Origin: Actinomadura soli
Lineage (GTDB): Bacteria > Actinomycetota > Actinomycetes > Streptosporangiales > Streptosporangiaceae
Length of the DNA stretch: 49,428 nucleotides
Direction: 5' to 3'
Assembly: GCF_005889715.1 (NCBI RefSeq)
Contig: NZ_VCKW01000029.1
Span: forward strand, 1-49,428
Of the stretch, positions 24,824 to 32,088 are shown piece by piece. The notes below the pieces were generated by a model, which saw nothing but the letters and a program-made list of their open reading frames with translations, had not been told where the DNA came from and did not search any database. The first letter of the stretch is position 1. Each line of letters opens with the position of its first letter. A program made the translations under genes and the position numbers.

Positions 24824-25990
24824 CTACTTCAGGAGCTGGCGGGCCATGACCACGCGCTGGATCTGGTTGGTGCCCTCGTAGATCTGGGTGATCTTGGCGT
24901 CGCGCATCATGCGCTCCACCGGGAACTCGCGGGTGTAGCCGTAGCCGCCGAGGAGCTGGACGGCGTCGGTGGTCACGTCCATCGCCACGTCGGACGCCAG
25001 CGCCTTGCACGCCGAGGACACGAAGGTCAGGTCGGCGACCTTCTCGCCGTGCATCGCCCGCTCGGACTTGATCGCCGCGTGGTAGGTGAGCTGGCGGGCC
25101 CCTTCGAGCCGCATCGCCATGTCGGCCAGCATGAACTGCACGCCCTGGAAGTCGGCGATGGGCTTGCCGAACTGGCGGCGGTCCTTGACGTAGCCGAGCG
25201 CGAAGTCCAGGGCGCCCTGGGCGATGCCGAGGGCCTGGGCGGCGATGGTGATGCGGGTGTGGTCCAGGGTGGCCAGCGCCGTCTTGAAGCCGCTTCCCTC
25301 GGCGCCGATGATCCGGTCGGCGGGGATGCGGACGTCCTCGAGGATCACCTGGCGGGTCGGGGAGCCCTTGATGCCCAGCTTGCGCTCCTTGGGACCGAAG
25401 GAGACGCCCGGGTCGCCCTTCTCTACGACGAACGCGGAGATGCCGCGGGCGCCCTGCGCCGGGTCGGTGACGGCCATCACCGTGTAGTACTCCGACTCCC
25501 CCGCGTTGGTGATCCACATCTTGGTGCCGTTCAGCACCCACGCCTCGCCGTCGCGGACCGCGCGGGTCTTCATCCCGGCCGCGTCCGAACCGGCGTCGGC
25601 CTCCGACAGGGCGTAGGAGAACATCGCCCCGTCGCGCGCCACCGGGCCCAGGTACTTCGCCTTCAGCTCCTCGGAGCCGGACAGCAGGATCGGGACGGTG
25701 CCCAGCTTGTTCACCGCCGGGATCAGCGACGACGAGGCGCACGCGCGGGCGACCTCCTCGATCACGATCACCGTGGCCAGGGCGTCCGCGCCACCTCCCC
25801 CGTACTGCTCGGGGACGTGCACCGCGTGCAGGTCGTTGGCCACCAGCGCGTCGAGGGCCTCTTGGGGGAACCGGGACTCCTCGTCGACCTCCGCCGCGAA
25901 CGGGGCGATCTTGGCGTCGGCCAGCTCGCGCACGGTGCTGCGCAGCAGCTCGTGGTCCTTGGACGGCGCATAGGCGGGAAAGTCGTTCAT
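24824..25990 (-). CDS. Acyl-CoA dehydrogenase
   Basis: 388 residues from ATG 25990 with GGAGG four bases upstream. The complete acyl-CoA dehydrogenase fold is present: N-terminal helices, FAD/substrate motif YALSEADAGSD (about 126-136), WITNAGES, RRQFGKPIADFQGVQFMLADM and the C-terminal catalytic YEGTNQIQR (E372). It oxidises acyl-CoA to 2-enoyl-CoA, passing electrons to an electron-transfer flavoprotein. Length is standard. Chain-length preference cannot be told. It has its own promoter overlapped by operator-like repeats, pointing to control by a fatty-acid-responsive TetR repressor encoded elsewhere (inference). Confidence 0.95.
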   Translation of the reverse strand: MNDFPAYAPSKDHELLRSTVRELADAKIAPFAAEVDEESRFPQEALDALVANDLHAVHVPEQYGGGGADALATVIVIEEVARACASSSLIPAVNKLGTVPILLSGSEELKAKYLGPVARDGAMFSYALSEADAGSDAAGMKTRAVRDGEAWVLNGTKMWITNAGESEYYTVMAVTDPAQGARGISAFVVEKGDPGVSFGPKERKLGIKGSPTRQVILEDVRIPADRIIGAEGSGFKTALATLDHTRITIAAQALGIAQGALDFALGYVKDRRQFGKPIADFQGVQFMLADMAMRLEGARQLTYHAAIKSERAMHGEKVADLTFVSSACKALASDVAMDVTTDAVQLLGGYGYTREFPVERMMRDAKITQIYEGTNQIQRVVMARQLLK

Positions 25991-26027
25991 CGGTCCTCCG
26001 CGGGTCCCCGGCAGCGTCGACGGGCCA

Positions 26028-26085
26028 TTACTTTGACGGCCAATATTTGAACGCCAAAGTAAGCGAGAGGGCCGCGCGGAGTCAA
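26028..26085 (-). promoter_or_regulatory. Promoter and tandem operator of the acyl-CoA dehydrogenase
   Basis: Leftward TTGACT (26085-26080), 18 bp, TACTTT (26061-26056). Two similar half-palindromes, TTTGACGGCCAAT (26032-26044) and TTTGAACGCCAAA (26046-26058), cover the -10 and the start point. Together they form a larger inverted repeat with 11-bp arms (26028-26062, one mismatch). Typical of a TetR-type operator; no such regulator is adjacent. Confidence 0.6.
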
Positions 26086-26120
26086 GGCGAGGCCGGGCGA
26101 CACGCGTCACATGCGAAGGC

Positions 26121-26166
26121 GGACGGTCCCGCCGGCCCCCGTCCGGGTCGGCGGGACCGTCCTTTT
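26121..26166. terminator. Perfect 14-bp hairpin with T tract
   Basis: GGACGGTCCCGCCG (26121-26134) and CGGCGGGACCGTCC (26149-26162) are perfect arms with a 14-nt loop; TTTT follows on the plus strand (26163-26166). No plus-strand gene ends here. The hairpin lies just downstream of the minus-strand tRNA-Val and probably ends that transcript despite the T run being on the wrong side. Confidence 0.65.
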
Positions 26167-26177
26167 CCGTGGCCGGT

Positions 26178-26250
26178 TGACCGGACAGGGCTCGAACCTG
26201 CGACCCGCTGTGTGTGAGACAGCCGCTCTACCCGACTGAGCTACCGGTCA
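26178..26250 (-). tRNA. tRNA-Val (anticodon CAC)
   Basis: 73 nt. The acceptor stem TGACCGG/CCGGTCA is perfect, with TA at 8-9 and a D-arm GCTC...GAGC. The anticodon stem GCTGT/ACAGC encloses CTCACAC, giving anticodon CAC, which reads GTG. The T-arm has loop TTCGAGC with one G-T pair in the stem. No CCA is encoded. Confidence 0.93.
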
Positions 26251-26372
26251 TCGCCCGGAGCGCCTTGGCCGTCGCCACTCCGGCATGGGTGCCCGCCGGC
26301 GGGCGGTGGCGTCCGCCCGCCTGGGCACGGGAGAACCAGCCGGGGGTCGTTACTCCCGCCGGTCCAGTCCAG

Positions 26373-26443
26373 AGCCGCACCCGGGAATCGAACCCGGTTC
26401 GCCTGGGTGGAAGCCAGGTGTCTCACCATTCGACTTGTGCGAC
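26373..26443 (-). tRNA. Atypical tRNA-Gly (anticodon TCC) or tRNA pseudogene
   Basis: 71 nt. The anticodon stem CCTGG/CCAGG with loop CTTCCAC (anticodon TCC, reading GGA) and the T-arm CCGGG-TTCGATT-CCCGG are perfect. Acceptor GTCGCAC/GTGCGGC has one G-T pair. The D-arm is weak (GTC/GAC plus a G-A mismatch), and position 8, almost always T, is A. It may be functional but diverged, or decaying. It lies 122 bp upstream of tRNA-Val on the same strand. Confidence 0.65.
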
Positions 26444-26756
26444 GTGTGCTGGGCATGAAAAAGCCGCCTGGGAGGATCTCCCTGGCGGCCTCTGGAGGGG
26501 CTTTCAGATCTATCCAGAGGCGTCCGCGGGGACGCTGGAACCGCCTTGCGGCCGAACACCGAAAGACCGCCGCCGATACTGGGTGACAATCCCGGTCATC
26601 GTGCGGCTCCCTTCTCTACTCGTCCGTTCGGCTTGTTACCCATATGGTGCGGCATGGGCTCCGACATTGGCAATCGCTTTTCACGCGGGACCGCACCGGG
26701 GGCCTCCCAGCTCGTGGGTCCCCGGTGCGGCCGTCGTTGATCGGCAGAGCGCCGTG
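26444..26756. other. Intergenic stretch with terminator
   Basis: 313 bp between the tRNA-Gly and the LPFR-like gene. It contains the minus-strand terminator at 26458-26489. No gene recognised in the rest. Confidence 0.5.
26458..26489 (-). terminator. Rho-independent terminator, minus strand
   Basis: On the minus strand, arms of GCCGCC plus GGGAG (with one T-T mismatch) close a 3-nt loop and are followed by TTTTT (26462-26458). It would end leftward transcription from the LPFR-like gene before the tRNA genes. Confidence 0.85.
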
Positions 26757-26927
26757 TCAGAAGGCCCTGCGGCGGGTGCGGGCCGGGCGGCGGCGCGACG
26801 GGGTCAGCAGCCGCTGGAGGATCCTCAACGGCAGCGTCACGACGCTGATGACCACGCCCGCCAGGGCGCTGAGCACGCCCACGACCGTGCCGACGATGGC
26901 GCTGAGCGCTGCACTGATGCGGCGCAT
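26757..26927 (-). CDS. LPLR/LPFR-type small membrane protein (paralogue)
   Basis: 56 residues from ATG 26927 with GGAG nine bases upstream. The sequence MRRISAALSAIVGTVVGVLS is followed by a second hydrophobic stretch and TLPLRILQRLLTPSRRRPARTRRRAF. It matches the LPFR protein at 17195-17335 in order and motif (TLPLR versus TLPFR, TPSRRR versus SPSRRR) but has an extra 10-residue hydrophobic insertion. Co-directional with and 54 bp after the PrmC-like gene, and followed by a good terminator, so they may share a transcript. Function unknown. Confidence 0.78.
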   Translation of the reverse strand: MRRISAALSAIVGTVVGVLSALAGVVISVVTLPLRILQRLLTPSRRRPARTRRRAF

Positions 26928-26981
26928 AGGAATTCACTCCTTCAAGTCGTCCTATAGCGCCCTATACCCGCACTCGGTGAT

Positions 26982-27779
26982 TTACACGGACTTTGCCGCG
27001 ACGATGACGGTGGCGGCGAATTCCGTGGATTCGGCGACGGTCGCGGCGAGGCCGGCCCGGTCGGCGGCCGCGACGGCGTCCGGGACCTGCCGTCCGCTCG
27101 TCTCGAACAGCAGGCGCCCGCCCGGCGACAGCCAGTCCGGCGCCTCGGCGGTGACGCGGCGCAGGACGTCGAGGCCGTCCGCGCCGCCGTCGAGCGCCAC
27201 GCGCGGCTCGTGCTCCCGCGCCTCCGCCGGCATCATCGCCAGCTCGCCGGCCGGGACGTAGGGCACGTTGGCGAGCAGCACGTCGATCCGGCCGCGCAGC
27301 GTGGCGGGGAGCGGGGCGAAGAGGTCGCCCTCGTGGACGTGCCCGCCGAACGGCTCGACGTTGCGGCGGGCGCAGCGCACCGCCGCGGGCTCGATGTCGG
27401 CGGCGTGCAGCGTGAACTCGTCCCGGCCGTCGGAGAGCAGGGCGGAGGCGAGGGCGGCGCCCAGCGCGCCGGTGCCGCAGCAGAGGTCGACGACGACGGG
27501 ACGCGGCGGAGCGAGCGCGGCGGCCTGCCGGACGAGGAACTCGGTGCGGCGGCGGGGCACGAAGACGCCGGGGTCGACGGCGATCCGGAGGCCGCAGAAC
27601 TCGGCCCAGCCGAGGACGTGTTCGAGCGGCAGCCCGGCGGCGCGGCGTTCCACCATGGCGGACGCGTCGTCCGGCGTGGCGGCCGTGGCGAGGATCAGCC
27701 GGGCCTCGTCCTCGGCGAAGACGCAGCCCGCGGCGCGGAGCCTGGCGACGATGGCGGTTTCGGTGTGTGGTCCGGTCAT
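26982..27779 (-). CDS. PrmC/HemK-related protein-glutamine methyltransferase
   Basis: 265 residues from ATG 27779; an upstream in-frame TTG was rejected. An N-terminal helical domain of the HemK type is followed by PRRRTEFLVRQA, the SAM motif VVDLCCGTGALGAALA, and LLANVPYVP, where NVPY takes the place of the usual NPPY. This variant is typical of the PrmC-related subfamily of unknown target, distinct from the release-factor enzyme. It is divergent from the 2OG oxygenase (62 bp gap). Target inferred only. Confidence 0.88.
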   Translation of the reverse strand: MTGPHTETAIVARLRAAGCVFAEDEARLILATAATPDDASAMVERRAAGLPLEHVLGWAEFCGLRIAVDPGVFVPRRRTEFLVRQAAALAPPRPVVVDLCCGTGALGAALASALLSDGRDEFTLHAADIEPAAVRCARRNVEPFGGHVHEGDLFAPLPATLRGRIDVLLANVPYVPAGELAMMPAEAREHEPRVALDGGADGLDVLRRVTAEAPDWLSPGGRLLFETSGRQVPDAVAAADRAGLAATVAESTEFAATVIVAAKSV

Positions 27780-27841
27780 GAGCGACGGCAACTGTATCCG
27801 AGGCCCCGCAACGTCCCCTGCCCCGGCGGTGTTGAAAGGAC

Positions 27842-28552
27842 ATGAGCATCTACGCGGACAGGGTCGCGGAGGGCGACTGGGCGGCGCTCGCCGATGAGAT
27901 GGACGCCTACGGCAGCGCCCTGACGCCCCCGCTTCTGACCAAGGAGGAGTGCGGAGAGGTCTCCGCCCTTTACGACGACGTGGGACGGTTCCGTTCGACG
28001 ATCGACATGGAGCGGTACCGGTTCGGCGCCGGGCAGTACCGGTATTTCGCCGAGCCGTTCCCGGAGCCGGTCGGCGAATTGCGCGCGGCGCTGTATCCGC
28101 GCCTGCTGCCGATCGCGCGGGAATGGGCGCCCCGGCTGGGACGGCCCGCGCCCTGGCCGGACACCCTCGCCGAATGGCTGGACATGTGCCACGCGGCAGG
28201 CCAGACGAGGCCGACGCCGATCCTCCTGAAATACGGGCGAGACGACTGGAACGCCCTGCACCGCGACCTCTACGGCGACCTGGTGTTCCCGCTCCAGGTC
28301 GTGATCGGCCTGGACGAGCCGGGGGTCGACTACACCGGCGGGGAGTTCCTGATGGTCGAGCAGCGGGCCCGCGCGCAATCGCGGGGCACGGCGACGCTGC
28401 TCCCCCGCGGTCACGGCCTGGTCTTCACCACGCGGGACCGTCCGGTGCGGACGAAGCGCGGGTGGTCGGCGGCACCGATGCGGCACGGGGTCAGCGTCGT
28501 CCGGTCAGGGCGCCGCCACTCCCTGGGCCTGGTGTTCCACGACGCGACCTGA
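27842..28552 (+). CDS. 2-oxoglutarate/Fe(II)-dependent oxygenase
   Basis: 236 residues from ATG 27842 with AAAGGA upstream. The iron-binding facial triad can be read as H140-x-D142 (NALHRDLYGD) and H215 (PMRHGVSVVRSGRRHSLGL), with a downstream Arg able to bind 2-oxoglutarate. VFPLQVVIGLDEP and YTGGEFLMVEQR match the double-stranded beta-helix core of prolyl-hydroxylase-like enzymes. It should hydroxylate a protein or small molecule; substrate unknown. Cys-poor and without a signal peptide, hence cytoplasmic. Confidence 0.87.
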   Translation: MSIYADRVAEGDWAALADEMDAYGSALTPPLLTKEECGEVSALYDDVGRFRSTIDMERYRFGAGQYRYFAEPFPEPVGELRAALYPRLLPIAREWAPRLGRPAPWPDTLAEWLDMCHAAGQTRPTPILLKYGRDDWNALHRDLYGDLVFPLQVVIGLDEPGVDYTGGEFLMVEQRARAQSRGTATLLPRGHGLVFTTRDRPVRTKRGWSAAPMRHGVSVVRSGRRHSLGLVFHDAT

Positions 28553-28665
28553 GCCGAGACGGCCCGCACGCCCGGTGACCGCGCGCTGGTGACCTGCCCG
28601 CCCTGACCTTGTTTAGGCGCATTGTCAAGGGGCATCCCCGCTGCACGGGTCATCAGGGGGGCTGT

Positions 28666-29250
28666 GTGACGCGGGTGAAGTGGTGGGGGACGGGTCTCGT
28701 GGCGCTCACGCTGCTGGTCCTCTGGGCGGGCCTGCCCCTGCTGGACAAGGCGCTCGGGAACGGCGGCAGGCCGCTCGCGCCGGGGACGGTCGTGTCGGTC
28801 GGGACGGAGCGCGACGGCGTCCGGCCGATCACGCTGACCATCCCGCACGGCGGGTGGGCCCTTGACGAGGCCGAGACCTCGCTCACCGGCAACGCCGAGC
28901 TGACCAGCGAAGACGTCGTGGTCAACCTGAACGTCGCCGTCCCGCTGGCCCCGTTCGACGCGCGCGAGCTCTGGGACGGCTTAGGCCGCATCGTCGCGCT
29001 GGGCGGGCGTACGCGGCTCGGGGCGCGGCCCGTCCCGATCGTGACGGCCCACGGGATGACCGGGCTCACCGGGACGATCACCGGGCGGGACCGGGCGGGC
29101 ACGGCGGCGGTCTTCGCCACGGACACGCTCGGGGCGACGGTGACGGCGGCCGGTCCCCCGCTCGCGTTCCGGAGCCTCGCCCCGCAGGTCCAGGCGATGG
29201 TGCGGACGCTCACGATCGCGGCGCCCTGGACGTCGGAGACGGGCCCGTGA
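28666..29250 (+). CDS. Membrane-anchored protein coupled to PrsW-like protease
   Basis: 194 residues from GTG 28666 (AGGGGG upstream). One N-terminal membrane helix (GTGLVALTLLVLWAGLPLL) is followed by an extracytoplasmic domain (VSVGTERDGVRPITLTIPHG, VVVNLNVAVPLAPFDARELW). No family recognised. Its stop overlaps the next gene's start (GTGA), so the two are translated together. It may be a substrate, inhibitor or partner of the PrsW-like protease (inference). Confidence 0.8.
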   Translation: MTRVKWWGTGLVALTLLVLWAGLPLLDKALGNGGRPLAPGTVVSVGTERDGVRPITLTIPHGGWALDEAETSLTGNAELTSEDVVVNLNVAVPLAPFDARELWDGLGRIVALGGRTRLGARPVPIVTAHGMTGLTGTITGRDRAGTAAVFATDTLGATVTAAGPPLAFRSLAPQVQAMVRTLTIAAPWTSETGP

Positions 29251-30335
29251 TCCGCAGGCCGGCGTTCTGGCTCTGGGCCGCGGTGTGCGCGGGCGGGGCG
29301 TGGATCGCCCTGCGCGGGATGGACGCCGCGGTCCGTGCGTTCCCGGTCGGCGCCGTGGTGGGCGGCGCGCTCCTCGCACCGGCGCTGGCCGCCGGCGTCT
29401 GGGGGCTGCGGCGGCTGCATCCCGTCCGGTCGCACCGGCTCGGGTACGCGCTGATCGCGGTGGCGTGGGGCGGGCTGGCCGCGTTCGGGCTGGCGTTACC
29501 CGCGAACGCGGCCTTCCACGCGGTCATCGGGAAGGCGGCCGGGCCGGATTTCAACTCCGCGTGGGGCGCGGCGATCGCCGCGCCGGTGGACGAGGAGATC
29601 CTGAAGCTGCTCGGCGTGGTGACGCTGGCGCTGATGGCGCCGTCCGCGATCCGCGGCCCGCTGGACGGCTGGGGCTACGGCGCCCTCGTCGGGCTCGGCT
29701 TCCAGATCTCCGAGAACTTCCTCTACGTGCTGAACACGATCGTGCTGACCGGGGCGACGCAGGACGTGAACGCGGCGCTGTTCTCGTTCGGCAGCCGGGT
29801 CATCGGCGGCGCGTGGTGGAGCCACTGGGCGATGACGGCGATCGGCGGGGCGGGACTCGGCTGCCTGTTCGGCCGGGTGTCCCGGGGAAGCGCGACCATG
29901 GCCGCCGCCGCGTTCGTCCTCGCGATGGCGCTGCACTCGTGGTGGGACGCGCCCGTCCTGCAGGGGGTGGTGCTGCTGCCGGTGAAGGGCGCGCCGATCC
30001 TGCTCGCGGCGATCGTCGCGTACCGGCTGGCGCGGCGCCGTTACCTGTCGCACTTCCGGCGGACGGTCCACGCCGAGACGGTGCGCGGCGTCCTCGTGCC
30101 GGGCGAGGGACATGTGCTCATCCACCGCAAGTGGCGCCGGAAGGAGCGGTGGGACGTGCCGACCGGCGAGCCGCGCCGGCTGCTCGCCCGGCTCAGGGCC
30201 GCGCAGCTGAGCCTGATCGAGGACGGTCTCGGCGGCCTGGAGCGGGACCCGCGGTCCACCGTGCGGCTGCGCACCGACGTCCACGACATGCGCCATCACC
30301 TCAACTCGTGCCCCTCGCCCCGGCGCGTGGCCTGA
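29247..30335 (+). CDS. PrsW-family intramembrane metalloprotease
   Basis: 362 residues from GTG 29247. Eight or so membrane helices carry the three PrsW motifs: DEEILK (E116, E117, K120), GFQISENFLY (E156) and HSWWDA (H230, D234), plus H193 in WWSHW. PrsW proteases cut anti-sigma factors such as RsiW within or near the membrane. The C-terminal 100 residues form a basic cytoplasmic domain. Coupled to the preceding membrane protein. Its substrate is unknown; a role in releasing a stress sigma factor is plausible. Confidence 0.9.
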   Translation: MIRRPAFWLWAAVCAGGAWIALRGMDAAVRAFPVGAVVGGALLAPALAAGVWGLRRLHPVRSHRLGYALIAVAWGGLAAFGLALPANAAFHAVIGKAAGPDFNSAWGAAIAAPVDEEILKLLGVVTLALMAPSAIRGPLDGWGYGALVGLGFQISENFLYVLNTIVLTGATQDVNAALFSFGSRVIGGAWWSHWAMTAIGGAGLGCLFGRVSRGSATMAAAAFVLAMALHSWWDAPVLQGVVLLPVKGAPILLAAIVAYRLARRRYLSHFRRTVHAETVRGVLVPGEGHVLIHRKWRRKERWDVPTGEPRRLLARLRAAQLSLIEDGLGGLERDPRSTVRLRTDVHDMRHHLNSCPSPRRVA

Positions 30336-30346
30336 CGCCCGGCCGC

Positions 30347-30410
30347 CGCGTCCGCCCTGCCCGAGGCCCGCGTTTGCCCTGCCCGGGGCCGCGTTTGCCC
30401 TATCCGGCCC
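30347..30410. repeat. Three tandem 22-bp imperfect repeats
   Basis: Units start at 30347, 30369 and 30390 and share CGCGTTTGCCCTGCCCGG-like sequence with a few changes. They lie in the gap just before qcrB. Function unknown. Confidence 0.6.
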
Positions 30411-30456
30411 CGGGTACCCGCCCTGCGAACCGGTGCTCGGCCAGGGGAGAAGCTCG

Positions 30457-32085
30457 ATGGCGGGTCGGAAGGGCGGCGCGAAGGCCGAGAGACTCGGAAG
30501 GCTCGCGCGGGGCGTCAACGACCGGCTCGGCTCCACGGAGTTCATGCACCGCAACCTCCGCAAGGCGTTCCCGAAGCACTGGACCTTCCTGCTGGGCGAG
30601 ATCGCGCTGTACTCGTTCATCGTCCTGCTGATCACCGGCGTGTACCTGACGCTGTTCTTCAAGCCGAGCGGCGCCACGGTCGTCTACGACGGCTCGTACG
30701 CGCCGCTGAACGGGCTCACGATGAGCGAGGCGTACGCGTCCACGCTGCACATCACGTTCGACGTGCGGGGCGGGCTGCTGATGCGGCAGATCCACCACTG
30801 GGGCGCGATCGTCTTCCTCGCGGCGATCAGCGTCCATCTGATGCGGATCTTCTTCACCGGCGCGTTCCGCAAGCCCCGCGAGGTCAACTGGCTGATCGGC
30901 GTGACGCTGTTCGCGCTGGCGCTGGCCGAGGGGTTCGCCGGCTACTCGCTCCCGGACGACCTGCTGTCCGGGACGGGCCTGCGGATCATGCAGGGCATCG
31001 TGCTGTCGATCCCGCTCGCCGGGACGTATCTGAGCCTGTGGTTCTTCGGCGGCGAGTTCCCGGCGAGCGAGACGTTCCTGCCGCGGCTGTTCACCCTCCA
31101 CATCCTGCTCATCCCGGGGCTGCTGCTCGCGCTCATCACCGCGCACCTGATGATCCTCTGGCATCAGACGCACACGATCTGGCCGGGCCGGGGACGGCGG
31201 GAGCGGGCGGTGACCGGCGAGCCGACGTTCCCGAACTTCGCCGTGCAGAGCGCCGCGTACTTCCTCTACACGTTCGGCGTGCTGGCCGGGATGGCGGCGT
31301 TCGCACAGGTCAACCCGATCTGGCTGTACGGGCCGTACGAGCCGGACCAGGTCTCGGTCGGCTCGCAGCCCGACTGGTACGTCGGCTTCCTCGAAGGCGC
31401 CCTGCGCATCATGCCGCCGCTGTCGACGACCCTGTTCGGGCACACGGTCTCGTGGAACGTGCTGCTGCCCGCTGTCGTCCTGCCCGGGGTGTTCCTCACG
31501 CTCATCGCGATGTACCCGTTCGTGGAGCGCTGGGCGACGGGAGACGAACGCCTTCACCACCTCCTCGACCGGCCCCGCAACGCCGCGACGCGGACCGCGA
31601 TCGGCGCGGCGGTCATCGCCTGGTACGGCAACCTGTGGGCGGCGGGCGGCAACGACGTCCTCGCGTACATGTTCGGCATCCCGCTGTTCTGGACGACGTG
31701 GTTCTTCCGCGTGGGCTTCTTCGCCGCGCCGCTCCTGGCGTTCACCGTCACCCGGCGCGTCTGCCTGAGCCTGCAGCGCCGCGACCTCCAGCAGCGCGTG
31801 GAGGGCGTGGAGAGCGGCCTGATCAGGCTGAGCCCCGACGGCGGCTTCCACGAGCGGCACGAGCGGCCGTCGGAGGAGCGGGAGGCCGTCCTGCGGGCCC
31901 GGCAGCCGGGCGAGCTCGTCGCGCCCTACCCGCACCACCTCATCCCGCTGCCGACCCCGGACCGCGCCCGCACGCAGGTGCGGACGCGCGCCAACCGCTT
32001 CTACCTCAACTACCAGAGCGAGTCGCACGGCGGCGGCCAGGGCGACCTGCGCCACGACGGGCAGCACCAGGACGGCGGCGAGTAG
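30457..32085 (+). CDS. qcrB: Ubiquinol/menaquinol-cytochrome c reductase cytochrome b subunit
   Basis: 542 residues from ATG 30457, with GGGGAGAAG upstream. Cytochrome b helices carry the haem ligands H113 or H114 with H127, and H215 with H230. The quinol-site motif is PDWY (304-307), the actinobacterial form of PEWY. A long cytoplasmic C-terminus follows the last helix. The protein is the membrane core of the bcc complex that passes electrons from menaquinol to the haem-copper oxidase. Genes for QcrC and QcrA are not adjacent, so this may be a second copy outside the main qcrCAB operon. It converges with ctaD with only 3 bp between stops. Confidence 0.93.
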   Translation: MAGRKGGAKAERLGRLARGVNDRLGSTEFMHRNLRKAFPKHWTFLLGEIALYSFIVLLITGVYLTLFFKPSGATVVYDGSYAPLNGLTMSEAYASTLHITFDVRGGLLMRQIHHWGAIVFLAAISVHLMRIFFTGAFRKPREVNWLIGVTLFALALAEGFAGYSLPDDLLSGTGLRIMQGIVLSIPLAGTYLSLWFFGGEFPASETFLPRLFTLHILLIPGLLLALITAHLMILWHQTHTIWPGRGRRERAVTGEPTFPNFAVQSAAYFLYTFGVLAGMAAFAQVNPIWLYGPYEPDQVSVGSQPDWYVGFLEGALRIMPPLSTTLFGHTVSWNVLLPAVVLPGVFLTLIAMYPFVERWATGDERLHHLLDRPRNAATRTAIGAAVIAWYGNLWAAGGNDVLAYMFGIPLFWTTWFFRVGFFAAPLLAFTVTRRVCLSLQRRDLQQRVEGVESGLIRLSPDGGFHERHERPSEEREAVLRARQPGELVAPYPHHLIPLPTPDRARTQVRTRANRFYLNYQSESHGGGQGDLRHDGQHQDGGE

Positions 32086-32088
32086 GTC

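Noticed and set aside
24410..26050. A 546-codon open frame on the plus strand
   Set aside because: Exact antisense shadow of the acyl-CoA dehydrogenase, which has full family motifs.
26630..26650. CCATATGG near 26640
   Set aside because: It lacks the flanking TTG and CAA of the operator and is not next to a promoter, so it is probably chance.
30400..32067. A 555-codon minus-strand frame opposite qcrB
   Set aside because: Low-complexity shadow of qcrB; qcrB has all haem ligands.
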